In this document: piece by piece, positions 16,804 to 25,445 of the stretch
How the letters are laid out: each line of letters opens with the position of its first letter
How positions within the stretch are numbered: position 1 is the stretch's first letter
Origin: Saprospiraceae bacterium
GTDB taxonomy: Bacteria; Bacteroidota; Bacteroidia; Chitinophagales; Saprospiraceae
Direction of reading: 5' to 3'
Assembly (NCBI GenBank): GCA_028285545.1
Contig: JANQPA010000122.1
Location: 98,927-162,926 of the forward strand
DNA length: 64,000 nt
Made by a program: the position numbers and the translations under genes
The notes under the pieces: model-generated
The model's database searches: none
Told to the model about the DNA's origin: nothing
The model's input: the letters and a program-made list of their open reading frames with translations, nothing else

Positions 16804-17760
16804 ATGAAGTACACTTTGTTTTTTGTAATAACAACCCTTAGTTTGTTTTCATGTAATTCCCCTGAAGAAAAAATTAATGATTCAAGAGAGGAAACGTCCA
16901 AGACAATCAGAGTTTTTGCTCAAGACAGACCTGGAGGAGAAGCTTTTGAATTTGATATGCCAAGCGAAAAAGGGCTGGACTACCTGAGTATTGTTGAAAA
17001 AAATGAATCCGGAATTGATGAAGATGACCTGGTACTTGGCCTTGAATTTAGCGAAAAACCCATAGCCATTCCTATTCGATATTTAAGTGGGTTTGAAGTA
17101 GCTAATGTGAAAATTGAGGATGCCCCCTACCTTGTTACCTGGTGCCCTCTAGTGGGGACCGCTAGATTATTTAATGGTTCTGTAAATGGTGACACTTCAG
17201 GCTTTGATTTTGGATGGGGATTAGTCAATGATAATCTTTTGATCGTTGATAGAAAAACAAAAAGTGTTTGGTCACAATTATCATGCGAAGCACTTACCGG
17301 ACCCCTGAAAGGTGAAAAATTAGAATCCATACCAACCATTCAAACGACTTGGACCTTTTGGAAAACCAGACATCCTGATACAAAAGTGGCTATTAATAAA
17401 GATACGAGCAATGCGCCTTTTCCAGCTGAAGTTTTTCGAAAAGATTATTACCTGAATTTTATACCGGGGCAGCCATCAGATAGAAAAAACGTCAATGAGC
17501 ACGATATCTCCGATTTAGGCTTAGGGATTGAAATGGAAGAGCAGCAGTTATTTTTTCCCTTAGTTGAATTACAAAAAATGGTATCTCCACTACACTATCG
17601 AGAGGGAAAGGCTGAATTCAGTGTTTATTTTAATCTGGAAGAGCACACGGCCTGGGCAGAAAAAAGAAATGGAGAATTAATGCAAAATACTATGGTTTAT
17701 AAAAGGGCCTGGCTGGATTTTCATCCGAATAGCAAGATATTCACATTGAATTCTAACTAA
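16804..17760 (+). CDS. DUF3179 domain lipoprotein
   Basis: 318 aa. It opens with a lipoprotein signal peptide, with lipobox LFSC at about 14-17. The body matches DUF3179: PIRYLSGFEVANVKI, then the family block around APYLVTWCPLVGTARLFNG (about 107-125), DNLLIVDRKTKSVWSQLSCEALTGPLKG, and the late WLDFHP region. The usual CPLCGT block here reads CPLVGT, so one of two conserved cysteines is missing. Other Cys residues are few (one at WSQLSC), so a metal site like that of relatives is doubtful. The family is extracytoplasmic and of unknown function. Confidence 0.82.
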   Translation: MKYTLFFVITTLSLFSCNSPEEKINDSREETSKTIRVFAQDRPGGEAFEFDMPSEKGLDYLSIVEKNESGIDEDDLVLGLEFSEKPIAIPIRYLSGFEVANVKIEDAPYLVTWCPLVGTARLFNGSVNGDTSGFDFGWGLVNDNLLIVDRKTKSVWSQLSCEALTGPLKGEKLESIPTIQTTWTFWKTRHPDTKVAINKDTSNAPFPAEVFRKDYYLNFIPGQPSDRKNVNEHDISDLGLGIEMEEQQLFFPLVELQKMVSPLHYREGKAEFSVYFNLEEHTAWAEKRNGELMQNTMVYKRAWLDFHPNSKIFTLNSN

Positions 17761-17840
17761 AACTCATTCCTCAATACCCTTTACACAGCTACTATTCCAC
17801 ATTTAATACAATTTTCACACCTCTTTACCAATAGAATGAA

Positions 17841-17848
17841 TACTTTTG
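17841..17848 (+). promoter_or_regulatory. -7 box (TACTTTTG) upstream of the OstA-like gene
   Basis: TACTTTTG fits TAnnTTTG and lies 35 bp before the GTG start at 17883. No clear TTG lies 19-21 bp upstream. Confidence 0.35.
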
Positions 17849-17882
17849 TGTTTTGATTTATTATTTAGGCAAATAAGCGCGA

Positions 17883-20000
17883 GTGTATTTATTTCGAATA
17901 ATATTGCTACTCCTTTTAGGCTTTTCCAGTAGCGGACTTTGGGCACAGGTGGATAATTCCACTGGAGAAGAGGATAGCAAAAAGGTAGACATCATTTACT
18001 CCGATTCCTCTGAGATTATTCAGTCAGAAGGTAAGTTTACTCAGAAACTGCAGGGAAGTGTACAATTAAAAATGGATAGTGTCTTTTTTTATTGTGACTC
18101 TGCTATCATCGAAGATGATTCTAAAGTTTGGGCTTTTGGTAATATTATCATTCAGCAGACGGATTCTATCAACGTATTTGCTGACTCATTAGAATATGAT
18201 GCTGAACTCAAAGAAGCAGTATTAATGGGAGATACCGTTATCCTGGTTAATGGAGAGCAACGACTGTTTACGAATGGCTTAACCTATGATTTGGAAAACA
18301 AAGTAGCCACTTACTATACTGGTGCAACTCTTTACAATCAGGAAACACAATTAAGCAGTAAAATAGGATACTATTATGTTGAAAGTAAAGAAGCCTATTT
18401 TAGAGATAGTGTAGTGGTAATCGATCCGCAATTTAATCTCCGAACGGATACGCTCAAGTTTAATACAGAAACACGGGTTGTTTATTTCGTTGACTCAACG
18501 CTTATAACAAGCGATACTAGTAAAATTTATTGTGAGGGTGGTTTTTACGATACTGAAAATGGCTTGGCAGAGTTTACTCAGAATGCCCAATTTCGGAGAG
18601 GAGATCAATTGGGGAAAGCTGATGTTATTAAATATTTCAGAGAAGATACGTCTTTTACCTTGATCGGTAATGCTTTTATTGAAGCACCAGGGCAAAGAGC
18701 AGTAGGGGATACCATTGCCTATTTACAAAATCAGGAAATATTTAGCATAAGTGGCAATGCCAGTTTTAACGATGGCCCTCGCCTGGTGGAAGCTGAGCAA
18801 ATCTTTTATAACGCTGCTGATAAAACCTATTATACAGAAGGCCGGTCATTCATAAGTGATCCCCCCCAGTTATTGCAGGCCAATCGGGTAGATTTTAGTG
18901 AAGAAAATGGATATGGTTATGCATTTGGAAATGTAATCTGGCAAGATACTTCTGCTGACTTGACCATTAAATGTGGAGAAGTATTATACAATCAAAGTGA
19001 AGATTTTCTTAAAGCAAGTGGTGGTTTAAGAGGCAGACCATTACTCATCACTGTAATCGAAGAAGACACCATGTTTATGGCCGCTGATACCTTGTTGGCA
19101 GTAAGGGCCAATTATCTGGAAAAACTGACAGCAACAAATGATAGTATCCAATTGGATAGCCTTGAGCAACTCGACAGTTTAGCCCTGAATGCTAAAGACA
19201 GCCTCCAATTGTCAAATATGGAGGAAAGTGAAGTTGGAGAGGTTTTTGAGTCAGAACCATCTTCTGAAAATTTAGATTCCACCAATATTGCCACTTCCCA
19301 AATGGCTATAGATAGCATCAACATGGATTCAATTGCATTAGATAGTATTGCTATGGATTCAGTTGTATTAGACAGCAATTTATTGATAGGCCCTGAGGAG
19401 GATACTAGTCGATTTTTGATAGCCTACAATGATGTGAGAATCTATAAAAGCAATATTCAGGCATTATCAGATTCCTTAACTTTTCATACTAAAGATTCAA
19501 TTTTTACTTTTTTCAATAGCCCTGTAATGTGGGCAGATACCACTCAAATGTCTTCTGATACTATTGATATCCAGTTAAAAAATGGAGCTATTGATCAGGT
19601 TTTTTTAGACCAAAAAGCAATTATTGTCAATACTCGAGATGATGGTTATTTTAACCAAATCAAAGGAAAGTTCATCACCGCATTTTTTGAGGATCAGGCC
19701 ATTGCCAGAATGTTGGTGGAAGGGAATGCAGAATCTATTTATTATGGCTTGGATGAAGCCGGAGATTATGTTGGTGTTAATAAGACAGCTTGCAGTGAAA
19801 TGTTACTGTATTTTAAAGATAATCAGGTAGATCGTATTAAATTTTTAGTAGAACCAGAAGGGGTTGCTGATCCAATGCAATCAGTTGATCATAATACTCT
19901 TCGCTTAGATGGTTTTAAATGGCTTTTTCAGGCCCGCCCACAAGGGATAGAAGATCTGTTTAAACCCAAAGAAGACTTATTTACAAATCGGAAAGAATGA
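17883..20000 (+). CDS. OstA/LptA-like periplasmic protein
   Basis: 705 aa from GTG 17883. A signal peptide ends near GLWAQ. Residues about 40-330 form repetitive beta-strand segments of the OstA/LptA-N type (VFFYCDSAIIEDDSKVWAFGNIII, INVFADSLEYDA, TDTLKFNTETRVVYFVDSTLIT). The middle (about 430-500) is a low-complexity DSI/DSL-rich linker. A second OstA-like block follows (RFLIAYNDVRIYKSNIQALSDSLTF through WLFQARP). LptA-fold proteins carry LPS across the periplasm between LptC and LptD. Bacteroidota have such long versions with an uncertain division of labour. It overlaps the BatE-like gene by 4 bp (ATGA). An LPS-transport role is likely but not proven. Confidence 0.85.
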   Translation: MYLFRIILLLLLGFSSSGLWAQVDNSTGEEDSKKVDIIYSDSSEIIQSEGKFTQKLQGSVQLKMDSVFFYCDSAIIEDDSKVWAFGNIIIQQTDSINVFADSLEYDAELKEAVLMGDTVILVNGEQRLFTNGLTYDLENKVATYYTGATLYNQETQLSSKIGYYYVESKEAYFRDSVVVIDPQFNLRTDTLKFNTETRVVYFVDSTLITSDTSKIYCEGGFYDTENGLAEFTQNAQFRRGDQLGKADVIKYFREDTSFTLIGNAFIEAPGQRAVGDTIAYLQNQEIFSISGNASFNDGPRLVEAEQIFYNAADKTYYTEGRSFISDPPQLLQANRVDFSEENGYGYAFGNVIWQDTSADLTIKCGEVLYNQSEDFLKASGGLRGRPLLITVIEEDTMFMAADTLLAVRANYLEKLTATNDSIQLDSLEQLDSLALNAKDSLQLSNMEESEVGEVFESEPSSENLDSTNIATSQMAIDSINMDSIALDSIAMDSVVLDSNLLIGPEEDTSRFLIAYNDVRIYKSNIQALSDSLTFHTKDSIFTFFNSPVMWADTTQMSSDTIDIQLKNGAIDQVFLDQKAIIVNTRDDGYFNQIKGKFITAFFEDQAIARMLVEGNAESIYYGLDEAGDYVGVNKTACSEMLLYFKDNQVDRIKFLVEPEGVADPMQSVDHNTLRLDGFKWLFQARPQGIEDLFKPKEDLFTNRKE

Positions 20001-20764
20001 ATTCATACAAACATTATTTATTTATACTATCCCTGTTTACGCTAAGTATCAATCACTTAGGGGCAAATCCCGAAATGCTATTTCAAAAGGCCAATCAGGC
20101 TTTCGAACAAAAAAGTTACTCAAAAGCCATTTCTTTATATGAACAATTATTGAGAGAAGATCTGCAGTCTTCCGCCTTATTATACAACCTGGGCCTGGCA
20201 TGTCTTGAACAAAGGCAGTTGGGAAAAGCTGTTTTGTATTTGGAAAGGTCCGCCCTTTTGAAACCAAAAGATAAAGACATTCAGCATAATTTAAAATTGA
20301 TAAGAACTCAGTATTTAAAGGATCAGCTAGATGTAATTCCTGCCTCTTTTCTGGAACGATGGTGGAATAATAGTTTTCAAAGTTTGTCTTCGGGTTCCTG
20401 GACCATTCTATCCATTATTTTTATTTGGTTGGCTATGGCCGGCCTAAGTTTATGGAGAATAGGGAAAACCAGAAAACTTCGCAAGTGGGGTTTTTTTGCA
20501 GGAATCTTATTGTTTTTGATGAGTATCTTATTTGGCAATTTCGCCTATAGTCGATATTCTTTTGAGTTTAAAAATGGAAGAGCAGTAGTGATGACCAAAA
20601 AAGCTGAAATGATGATTGCTCCGGATACAGCAAGTGAATTGATTTTGGAATTGCATGAGGGTGCAACCTGTAAAATCCTAAGCGAGCTAAACAGCTGGTT
20701 TAAAGTCCGCTTGTCTGATGGTAGGGTAGGATGGATGGAAAAGCAGGATGTCAGCCTTATTTAA
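19997..20764 (+). CDS. BatE-like TPR and SH3 membrane protein
   Basis: 255 aa. It has a signal peptide (MNSYKHYLFILSLFTLSINHLGA), then two to three TPR motifs (residues about 27-105, with SKAISLYEQLLREDLQSSALLYNLGLACLEQ). Two transmembrane helices follow (about 133-152 and 163-183), and a bacterial SH3 domain ends it (about 190-255, VMTKKAEMM to VGWMEKQDVSLI). This TPR-TM-TM-SH3 order is that of BatE of the Bacteroidetes aerotolerance (Bat) cluster. The other bat genes and the MoxR ATPase are absent here, so the gene is separated from the classical cluster or is a paralogue. Confidence 0.8.
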   Translation: MNSYKHYLFILSLFTLSINHLGANPEMLFQKANQAFEQKSYSKAISLYEQLLREDLQSSALLYNLGLACLEQRQLGKAVLYLERSALLKPKDKDIQHNLKLIRTQYLKDQLDVIPASFLERWWNNSFQSLSSGSWTILSIIFIWLAMAGLSLWRIGKTRKLRKWGFFAGILLFLMSILFGNFAYSRYSFEFKNGRAVVMTKKAEMMIAPDTASELILELHEGATCKILSELNSWFKVRLSDGRVGWMEKQDVSLI

Positions 20765-20779
20765 ATAAAAAAAGAGGCT

Positions 20780-20923
20780 GTCTCATAAGTCCTTCGGCCT
20801 TATTCGCCAGCCAATATTATTTCTTTGAGAGCATTTTTTAAGGAAAAATGAAATTTTTCCTTAAAAAATGCTCTCAAAAAGAAAATTATTTGGCGGCTCA
20901 GAACGAGGAACGAGTTATGAGAC
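20780..20923. repeat. Hairpin element A (3' of the BatE-like gene), likely bidirectional terminator
   Basis: The outer stem is GTCTCATAA (20780-20788) with TTATGAGAC (20915-20923), and the intermediate arms pair imperfectly. The core at 20827-20875 is a perfect 23-bp hairpin with loop GAA, stem base GAGAGC. The flanks AATATTATTTCTTT and AAAAAGAAAATTATTTGGCGG recur in the element at 63.2 kb with a different stem. It sits between the convergent ends at 20764 and 20995 and has A/T runs on both sides. Confidence 0.75.
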
Positions 20924-20994
20924 GCTCTCTAACAATAAAGCTATGAAAACTAAAACTATTGTAATTTAATAATGCTTTTAATCCTCTTGAACTA

Positions 20995-21774
20995 TTAAGA
21001 ACGGCCTCCTTTCAGATTATCCTGGAGTGTTTCCAATTCTTCAAGTTTACCATCAGCAGCTAACTTTGCTTGCTGAGGCCAAGTGGTAGGATCATGCATT
21101 TTGTAGCGGCTACCAGCACCCTCAAGAATTTCTTTTAAGTGATCAACAGACGCATCTGCTAATGCTTGCCAGCTGGTAATACCTGCATTATTGAATATTT
21201 CGGCGATCTTTGGTCCAATACCTTCTACTATCTTAAGATCGTCGTATTTGTAATTTTTGCCACCTACTTTAACTTTCGCAGGTTTTTCTTCTTTAGTTTC
21301 GGCAGCAGGAGCTTCTTCTGCAGGTGGAGCAGCTTCCTCAGCAGCTTCCACTACAGGAGCCTCTTCTGTAGGTTGAGTAACTTCCTCAGTAGCTTCTACT
21401 ACAGGAGCTTCTTCAACAGGAGGAGTAACTTCCTCAACAGCTTCTACTACAGGAGCTTCTTCAACAGGTTTAGCAGGAGCTTTTTTGATAGGTTTCGGCT
21501 TTGGAGCCTCTAGAGTAGCTGTATCAGGAATAATTTCTACAAACGTGCGGTTATTTTTTCTTTTTCTGAAAGAAACTGTACCATTAACAGCTGCATGAAT
21601 GGTGAAATCTTTTCCCATATATGCATTTTCGCCTGCATGATACTTAGTACCACGTTGTCTTATGATGATATTTCCTGCCTTAGCAACTTGACCGCCAAAG
21701 AGTTTAACACCCAGGCGTTTACTCTTACTATCTCTTCCATTATCCGTACTACCAACACCTTTTTTATGAGCCAT
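20995..21774 (-). CDS. rpmA: Ribosomal protein L27 with a C-terminal repeat linker and HhH domain
   Basis: 259 aa, against about 85-90 for normal L27. Residues 1-84 are complete L27 (MAHKKGVGSTDNGRDSKSKRL, GTKYHAGENAYMGKD). Residues 100-160 are an acidic Pro/Glu/Ala linker of 16-residue repeats beginning EEAPVVEA or a variant. Residues 174-259 hold a helix-hairpin-helix module (DDLKIVEGIGPKIAEIF) of the kind seen in other ribosomal or DNA-binding fusions. L27 lies at the peptidyl-transferase centre of the 50S subunit, and its N-terminus reaches the P-site tRNA. The extension would project from the C-terminal end. It lies 46 bp after rplU, in the usual order. The reading frame has no interruption. 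Confidence 0.93.
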   Translation of the reverse strand: MAHKKGVGSTDNGRDSKSKRLGVKLFGGQVAKAGNIIIRQRGTKYHAGENAYMGKDFTIHAAVNGTVSFRKRKNNRTFVEIIPDTATLEAPKPKPIKKAPAKPVEEAPVVEAVEEVTPPVEEAPVVEATEEVTQPTEEAPVVEAAEEAAPPAEEAPAAETKEEKPAKVKVGGKNYKYDDLKIVEGIGPKIAEIFNNAGITSWQALADASVDHLKEILEGAGSRYKMHDPTTWPQQAKLAADGKLEELETLQDNLKGGRS

Positions 21775-21820
21775 GGCTTAGAGATTTTATTGTTTACAAA
21801 ACATGAATTACAATGCCTGA

Positions 21821-22132
21821 TTACAAGGCGATGCTATCAATTTTTATTTTAGTGAATCTTTGACGATGTCCGTTTTTCTTTTTATATCCTTTTCTTCTTT
21901 TCTTTTTGAAAACGATAACCTTGTCACCCTTTTGGTGTCCTAAAACGGTAGCATTCACAGATGCTTTCTTGAGGATTGGCTTTCCAAGTTCAACCTTGCC
22001 ATCATTATCGATGAGCATAACCTGGTCGAAAGAAAGACTGTCTCCCTCATTGGCCTCTAACTGGTGGACGAAGAGCTCTTGCCCTTCCTCAACTTTGAAC
22101 TGTTGACCAGCTATGGTTACGATTGCGAACAT
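21821..22132 (-). CDS. rplU: Ribosomal protein L21
   Basis: 103 aa, the normal size. It has MFAIVTIAGQQFKVEEGQELFV at the start and the basic tail KRRKGYKKKNGHRQRFTKIKIDSI. It binds 23S rRNA in the 50S subunit. It is first gene of the rplU-rpmA operon, with a good promoter about 40 bp upstream. The neighbour commonly found in other phyla (obgE) is not present. Confidence 0.97.
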   Translation of the reverse strand: MFAIVTIAGQQFKVEEGQELFVHQLEANEGDSLSFDQVMLIDNDGKVELGKPILKKASVNATVLGHQKGDKVIVFKKKRRKGYKKKNGHRQRFTKIKIDSIAL

Positions 22133-22172
22133 ATTTTCGACAGTTATTTGATAAGTGATCTAAAATAGTGTG

Positions 22173-22204
22173 CAAAGATACTAGTCCTGACCAAGAAATA
22201 CAAA
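22173..22204 (-). promoter_or_regulatory. rplU-rpmA promoter (TTTG-N20-TATCTTTG)
   Basis: Read on the minus strand: TTTG (22204-22201), 20 bp, then TATCTTTG (22180-22173). This is an exact match to the Bacteroidota consensus, 41 bp upstream of the rplU start. It is the cleanest promoter in the window. Confidence 0.75.
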
Positions 22205-22210
22205 CAATCT

Positions 22211-23440
22211 TTAAATTAAATCACGTAGCGAAAACTTAACTTTTACTTTTTGACCATCTCGGCGCAAAAGCATATTAATTTTCCTGCCCGACTTTTTTCT
22301 CATCTTCTTGTTTATGGAGCTAAGACTCATGAAAAGAGAAGGTAATCCGTTGATGGCTCTTATCTCATCTCCGGCTTTTACTCCAGCCTCAAAAGCCGGA
22401 GAATCAGGAAGAACTTTAGTAACGGTATAAATATTTAGATTCTCACCACTGGTGATAACTGTTATCCCACTTCGGTCATATTTAAACTTCCGGTTAAATT
22501 TTTTCCTTCCTTTTAAATAAATGGTTTCTCTAACATAATCAATGATAACCGTAAATCGATTGAGGATCTTGTTTCCAATTATACCATTCCGGTCATTAAT
22601 TTGCAGGCTATCTACATTGAAAAGCAATTCCTGAAAGTTGGTTACCACGTCATTTAGAACAAATTCCTCGTCAATTTCAATTTGTTCTATTCGCCCAAGA
22701 TAGCCTTCAATGAAGCCCCCTAGCCCCATGGCAATATTACTTCGTACAACTTTTGGTGGAATAGTAATGGCTTCATTGGTATTGGTGTACAACAGTAAAG
22801 GCAAGCTTGCTCCAGTATCCAGGAGTAATTTGGCCATAATGGAAGTGTCATTTTGCATTTGGGTCTGTGCAAAGAGGTAAGGTTTATGACGATAGATTTC
22901 GATATCCAGCTTTTTGTATTTAGGACCTGGTGGTTCAAAAGTACTGGGATCAATTAGAATTATTTTTTGTTTCTTATAGTCAATTTTAACCACAAATCTT
23001 CTAAATAAATCAGATCCGATAATTCCCTGAATGTTTATGCCTGCATATTCTTCAAATTTGAAATAATCTTCTTCAAGCACTAAGATAGATCTGTTTATTG
23101 CTGCAAAATCTTCAATTCGGAGTCGAACCCCCGTTGCCAGGTAAGCAAATAATTCTGTAGAAAGATCTGCTCCCAGAATGCTGAATTTTTTTTCATAATC
23201 AATCTGTAAGAGATCGGTAATTTCTTTTTTTGTAATAAGCGTATACTCTGCTCCTGTATCAAAAATAAATTTTAAGGGTAGTATTTCATTAAAATATACT
23301 GTTATGATGATGAAGTCATTGACATATTCAAATGGTAATTCAACCCTATCTGCATTTTTGGCAATTTCCAGATCTCTTATTTGAGAATGGCTTAGAAATG
23401 GCCAGCTTATTATTAGGAATAATAGTATTAGTCTTTTCAT
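22211..23440 (-). CDS. Retropepsin-like aspartyl protease with PDZ domain
   Basis: 409 aa. It has a signal peptide (through WPFLSHSQ), then two retropepsin-type halves with active-site motifs FIFDTGAEYTLI (about 59-70) and LLLDTGASLPLLL (about 206-218). A C-terminal PDZ domain (about 330-405, GVKAGDEIRAINGLP) follows. This two-DTG-plus-PDZ architecture is common in Bacteroidota secreted aspartyl proteases and the fold is firm. The substrates are unknown. The gene is alone between rplU and the spacer at 23.5-24.0 kb. Confidence 0.88.
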   Translation of the reverse strand: MKRLILLFLIISWPFLSHSQIRDLEIAKNADRVELPFEYVNDFIIITVYFNEILPLKFIFDTGAEYTLITKKEITDLLQIDYEKKFSILGADLSTELFAYLATGVRLRIEDFAAINRSILVLEEDYFKFEEYAGINIQGIIGSDLFRRFVVKIDYKKQKIILIDPSTFEPPGPKYKKLDIEIYRHKPYLFAQTQMQNDTSIMAKLLLDTGASLPLLLYTNTNEAITIPPKVVRSNIAMGLGGFIEGYLGRIEQIEIDEEFVLNDVVTNFQELLFNVDSLQINDRNGIIGNKILNRFTVIIDYVRETIYLKGRKKFNRKFKYDRSGITVITSGENLNIYTVTKVLPDSPAFEAGVKAGDEIRAINGLPSLFMSLSSINKKMRKKSGRKINMLLRRDGQKVKVKFSLRDLI

Positions 23441-23833
23441 TTTCAGGGTGCAGTGCTAGTGAGTAATAAAATTGTCTTTTGGTATTATTAACTGATTTTG
23501 CCCAGAGCTATTAGCATTTGCTTGGTGCAACATCATTTATTAAGATATGTTTTTTTGGGCTTACAATAAATTAACTTAACAATAGATCGCCTTTGAACGG
23601 ATGTTTATTTGTGATTTTGTCGTCTTGCCAAAATTTCTTTACTGCGATTTGGTTTTTTGTAACTTATTTGTGAGATTTACAAAGCGCTTAGTTAGTGTAT
23701 AAAGAACACAAATCAAATAAAAAGTTTGTTGACTTTTAATAACCAAGTATAGCTTTGTTTTTGAATATTGATGGAAAAAGATTATCAATATAACTTTTTA
23801 TTAACCAAACCATTGTAATGTATGAAACTAAAT

Positions 23834-23951
23834 ACAAACCTCGGGTTTGTGAGGTGACAGGTGCCCTGTAGCCTTAAAGTTTTTCCATACAAGTTATTAC
23901 CTAAACGCGTAATGCCGTGCCTGGCGTTGCCTTGGAGTCGTATGATTTTTT
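23834..23951 (+). ncRNA. Candidate structured RNA
   Basis: In an AT-rich 603-bp spacer (23441-24043) lies a locally GC-rich island with consecutive hairpins: ACAAACC/GGTTTGT (loop TCG, 23834-23850), ACAGG/CCTGT (loop TGC, 23857-23869), and AATGCC/GGCGTT (23911-23928). The last is enclosed by CATAC (23886-23890) and GTATG (23940-23944). A T6 run follows at 23946-23951. Three stems plus a U-tract suggest a small RNA on the plus strand. I cannot match it to a cobalamin, TPP, SAM or other riboswitch, nor to tmRNA, and strand and ends are unproven. No gene or other feature is seen in the rest of the spacer. Confidence 0.3.
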
Positions 23952-24043
23952 AATGGAAGTTCAATTTAGGTTCATTATTTACCTTAAACCGGGAGAAAGT
24001 AATAAAATATCCGCTTGATAGATTACCTAATAAGATCAATACT

Positions 24044-24667
24044 TTAGGAATTTAATAAATCAATTCTTTGTTTTTCTGCTATTTCTCGTACATAACAGCC
24101 TTCTAGGTGATCATTTACTAAGCCCATAGCCTGCATAAATGCATACATGGTGGTGGGGCCAACGAATTTAAAACCTCGACTTTTGAGATCCTTACTTAGT
24201 TTTTTGGAGGTGGGCGTGATGGCCAGACTTCTAAAATACTCGTAACTAAATTCCTTTGGCCTTTCTTCTTTGGGAGGCTGAAATTGCCAAAAATAATTAG
24301 ACAATGAGCCAAACTGATTTAGAATGGAATCTATTTGTTGGGCATTGTTAATGGTAGCTTCAATCTTTTGACGGTTTCGAACAATGCCCGTATCGCTTAA
24401 TAATCTTTCAACATCTTTTTGAGTATACCTAGCTATTTGTTGATAGTCAAAATTGTCAAAGGCTTTTCTGAAATTTTCTCTTTTTCTAAGAATTGTAATC
24501 CAGCTTAGGCCTGCTTGAAAAGACTCTAAGCAAATTTTTTCAAATAATCGTCTATCATCTGTGACAGGTCTTCCCCATTCTTTATCATGATAATTAAAAT
24601 AAAGCTCATCCCCTTTGCACCACCAGCATCTTGAAAGACCATCTTCACCAATATATAATCCTTGCAT
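24044..24667 (-). CDS. tag: DNA-3-methyladenine glycosylase I
   Basis: 207 aa, full length. It has RCWWCKGDELYFNYHDKEWGRP (zinc-binding Cys and the family signature, residues about 13-34) and LFEKICLESFQAGLSWITILRKR. The C-terminal HL.GC block (NDHLEGCYVRE) supplies the remaining zinc ligands. The enzyme excises 3-methyladenine from alkylated DNA. It is monocistronic, with the RAYT-like transposase gene upstream in the same orientation but without sign of coupling. Confidence 0.94.
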   Translation of the reverse strand: MQGLYIGEDGLSRCWWCKGDELYFNYHDKEWGRPVTDDRRLFEKICLESFQAGLSWITILRKRENFRKAFDNFDYQQIARYTQKDVERLLSDTGIVRNRQKIEATINNAQQIDSILNQFGSLSNYFWQFQPPKEERPKEFSYEYFRSLAITPTSKKLSKDLKSRGFKFVGPTTMYAFMQAMGLVNDHLEGCYVREIAEKQRIDLLNS

Positions 24668-24712
24668 AGATCTATGTTTTTGCTAAAATAGAAATTCTAA
24701 TTTAGGCTTTGC

Positions 24713-25183
24713 TCAATTTAGAACATTTAAAAAATCAAATAGGTATTGCTCTTCATATGCTATTTGGAAAGTATGGAGAAATTCTAAATATTCTTCCCGA
24801 AAAGTCTTCTGCCTGTGATGCTTTTCTTGATTTTCAATATATTTTATTACCCGATCCCTATCAGATCTATTATTTGAAAAGGCACCATAACCTTGTTGCC
24901 AGCTAAAATTATGAGGGATGAACTTTTTTCTATTAATAAATTTATTTGAGGATGTTTTAATTTCCCGTACCAAATCTGGTAGTAATTGATTGTGATTATA
25001 TCCAATAAAAATATGAATATGATCTGGCATTCCATTAACTTTTAGCACTTTGTGTTTATGGTTTTGAACTATCCCAGTAATATATTGGTATAACTCTTCT
25101 TTCCATGAATTTTGAATTAAGCTTTGTCTGCCCTTGACTGCAAAAACAATTTGAATATCGATTTGTAAAAAGGTATCTGCCAT
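24713..25183 (-). CDS. REP-associated tyrosine (IS200/IS605-like, Y1 HUH) transposase
   Basis: 156 aa, full length. The HUH metal-binding motif is His55-Ile-His57 (GMPDHIHIF), and the likely nucleophile Tyr115 sits in the helix RVIKYIENQ. The QQGYGAFS segment before it fits the family. There is no TnpB partner and there are no clear IS ends with target sites. The upstream side carries a dense cluster of 5-bp-stem/3-nt-loop hairpins (25446-25946), the usual setting of domesticated TnpA_REP/RAYT proteins. The gene looks intact. Its job, in known relatives, is single-strand cleavage at REP hairpins. Confidence 0.88.
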   Translation of the reverse strand: MADTFLQIDIQIVFAVKGRQSLIQNSWKEELYQYITGIVQNHKHKVLKVNGMPDHIHIFIGYNHNQLLPDLVREIKTSSNKFINRKKFIPHNFSWQQGYGAFSNNRSDRDRVIKYIENQEKHHRQKTFREEYLEFLHTFQIAYEEQYLFDFLNVLN

Positions 25184-25445
25184 AGTTGTAGATTAATAAG
25201 GTAAGGATAAATGTAGTCGCCGAAAAAGATGAGCTTTTATCGACATCCCCTTAGACGATCTGAATTTGGATTTATTATTAAAGGCTTTAATAATAGTGGA
25301 TGCTTTAGTTATTCTATTATTATGTTGGGGAATGTTGTAAAAAATATTTTCAAGAACAAATATTGTAGTAATGTGAACGATGTTTAATCTAAATTTTGAA
25401 AAGGGAAATAATAAAATAATTTTCCATTAAGGAGCTTCAACTTTC

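Noticed and set aside
23834..23951. Cobalamin, TPP or SAM riboswitch
   Set aside because: The consensus cores of these families are not recognisable, and the next gene on the same strand is far away.
24709..24906. 65-aa plus ORF overlapping the transposase
   Set aside because: It is antisense to an intact, well-supported gene.
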